Origin: an uncultured Clostridia bacterium
Lineage (GTDB): Bacteria > Bacillota > Clostridia > Christensenellales > Aristaeellaceae
Direction of reading: 5' to 3'
Assembly (NCBI GenBank): GCA_934631055.1
Contig: CAKTXP010000133.1
Location: 1 to 6,669, forward strand
DNA length: 6,669 bases
In this document: positions 6,039 through 6,669 of the stretch, in pieces
Layout of the letters: every line of letters starts with the position of its first letter
How positions within the stretch are numbered: position 1 is the stretch's first letter
Translations under genes and position numbers: made by a program
Notes under the pieces: generated by a model
Database searches by the model: none
Told to the model about the DNA's origin: nothing
What the model saw: only the letters and a program-made list of their open reading frames with translations

Positions 6039-6669
6039 CGCGATCTTTCAACTCTGCGAAGCCATCGGAACGGCGGCGTTCGCCGTCTCCGGCGCGATGG
6101 TCGCCATCGACAAGGGAACGGATATTTTCGGCGTACTGCTGATGGCGGTGGTCACGGCGCTGGGCGGGGGAACGCTTCGCGACGTGCTGATCGGTCACTT
6201 CCCGCCGCGGATGTTCACCAATTTCCATTATGTGCTGCTCTCCTGCATCTGCGCGCTGACGGTCTTTATCATCGCGCGCATCTTCAAGGAGCGCTACATC
6301 GAGCGGGAACGGTTTATCGAGCAGGTCAACAACGTGTTTGACGCCATCGGTCTGGGCATCTTCGCCGTCTCCGGCGCGCGCATCGGCATGGAAGCGGGCT
6401 TTGCAGACAACATGTTCCTGACGACGTTCCTGGGAACGACCACGGCGATCGGCGGCGGCATGCTGCGAGACGTGCTGCTTCAGGAGATGCCGTTCGTACT
6501 GAAAAAGCGCGTGTATGCGGTCGCGGCGATCGTCGGTGCGCTGGGGTATGCGCTGCTGATGAGGATGGGCGTGAACGGCGTGGTCGCTTATGCCGCAGGC
6601 ATGCTCGCGACGACGGCGGTGCGCATCCTGGCGACGGTATTCAGATGGAATCTGCCGAAAGCGATTTAA
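6025..6669 (+). CDS. TRIC / UPF0126 family membrane protein
   Basis: A 214-residue protein of the YadS/YicG (UPF0126) family, prokaryotic relatives of trimeric intracellular cation channels. It is nearly all membrane, with about seven helices, and is built from two copies of one three-helix unit: FAVSGA at 19-24 and again at 113-118, each followed about 28 residues later by GGG-x-LRDVL (47-55 and 143-151). The glycine triplets are the expected helix breaks of the channel. A charged linker (KERYIERERF, about 88-97) separates the halves, and a seventh helix is at about 183-204. Structurally studied prokaryotic members conduct potassium; the Pfam family has also been labelled a glycine transporter, so the solute is not settled. 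The ATG at 6025 is chosen because the family begins close to the first helix and AGAG (6014-6017) lies 7 bases upstream; an in-frame ATG at 5980 abuts GGAGG with no spacer. It overlaps the end of cca by 14 bases. Confidence 0.92.
   Translation: MNDFNAIFQLCEAIGTAAFAVSGAMVAIDKGTDIFGVLLMAVVTALGGGTLRDVLIGHFPPRMFTNFHYVLLSCICALTVFIIARIFKERYIERERFIEQVNNVFDAIGLGIFAVSGARIGMEAGFADNMFLTTFLGTTTAIGGGMLRDVLLQEMPFVLKKRVYAVAAIVGALGYALLMRMGVNGVVAYAAGMLATTAVRILATVFRWNLPKAI
6079..6378 (+). repeat. Pair of identical 18-base direct repeats within the TRIC gene
   Basis: TTCGCCGTCTCCGGCGCG occurs at 6079-6096 and again at 6361-6378, in the same reading phase, encoding FAVSGA in each half of the protein. The match stops at the motif: flanking bases differ on both sides. 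It marks the internal duplication of the family at DNA level, but identical codon choice by strong bias, not recent copying, is the simpler explanation because the rest of the two halves has diverged. Confidence 0.6.

Noticed and set aside
1..6669. CRISPR arrays, insertion sequences, phage, toxin-antitoxin or defence genes, tRNA or rRNA
   Set aside because: I saw no spaced repeats, terminal inverted repeats, transposase or nuclease motifs, or RNA gene landmarks. Apart from short leader and spacer bases, the window is accounted for by the seven genes.

Overview
The window holds seven protein-coding genes, all on the + strand and packed almost without gaps. Intergenic spaces are 23, 12 and 6 bases, followed by overlaps of 4, 4 and 14 bases, so the block reads as one operon, or the greater part of one. 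Strong AGGAG-type ribosome binding sites, a GC-rich coding style by eye, and the pairing of a DUF5711-like membrane-anchored propeller with a CvpA-family protein suggest a Bacillota genome, most likely a GC-rich member of the Clostridia. That placement is an inference from gene style and content; there is no rRNA or other marker here to confirm it.

Layout. Bases 1-53 are leader sequence with a short perfect hairpin, a pyrimidine tract and a ribosome binding site. 54-1259 encodes a one-helix membrane-anchored protein with a beta-propeller-like extracytoplasmic part (DUF5711-like). 1283-1969 encodes a CvpA-family multi-pass protein. 1982-2521 encodes an unrecognised protein with two membrane helices and a charged cytoplasmic tail. 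2528-4456 encodes a large polytopic protein with the look of a GT-C glycosyltransferase. 4453-4674 encodes a 73-residue protein resembling a stand-alone WYL/Sm-like barrel. 4671-6038 encodes an HD-domain tRNA nucleotidyltransferase (CCA-adding family). 6025-6669 encodes a TRIC/UPF0126 membrane protein whose stop codon is the last codon of the window.

How the genes fit together. The first four products all look like cell-envelope proteins: an anchored sensor or scaffold-like propeller, a CvpA protein, a small membrane protein and a lipid-linked-sugar-type transferase. The next two form a translationally coupled pair of a small putative nucleic-acid-binding protein and a tRNA 3'-end enzyme, and the last is an ion or small-solute channel. 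No shared pathway is evident, so the arrangement may be mostly co-transcription. The least explained parts are the small protein coupled to the tRNA enzyme, the two-helix protein and the substrate of the GT-C protein.

No tRNA, rRNA, CRISPR array, insertion sequence, phage gene or recognisable defence system was seen. There is no stretch over 300 bases without a gene. The window is mostly ordinary chromosomal sequence and I did not find a clear new biological system in it.
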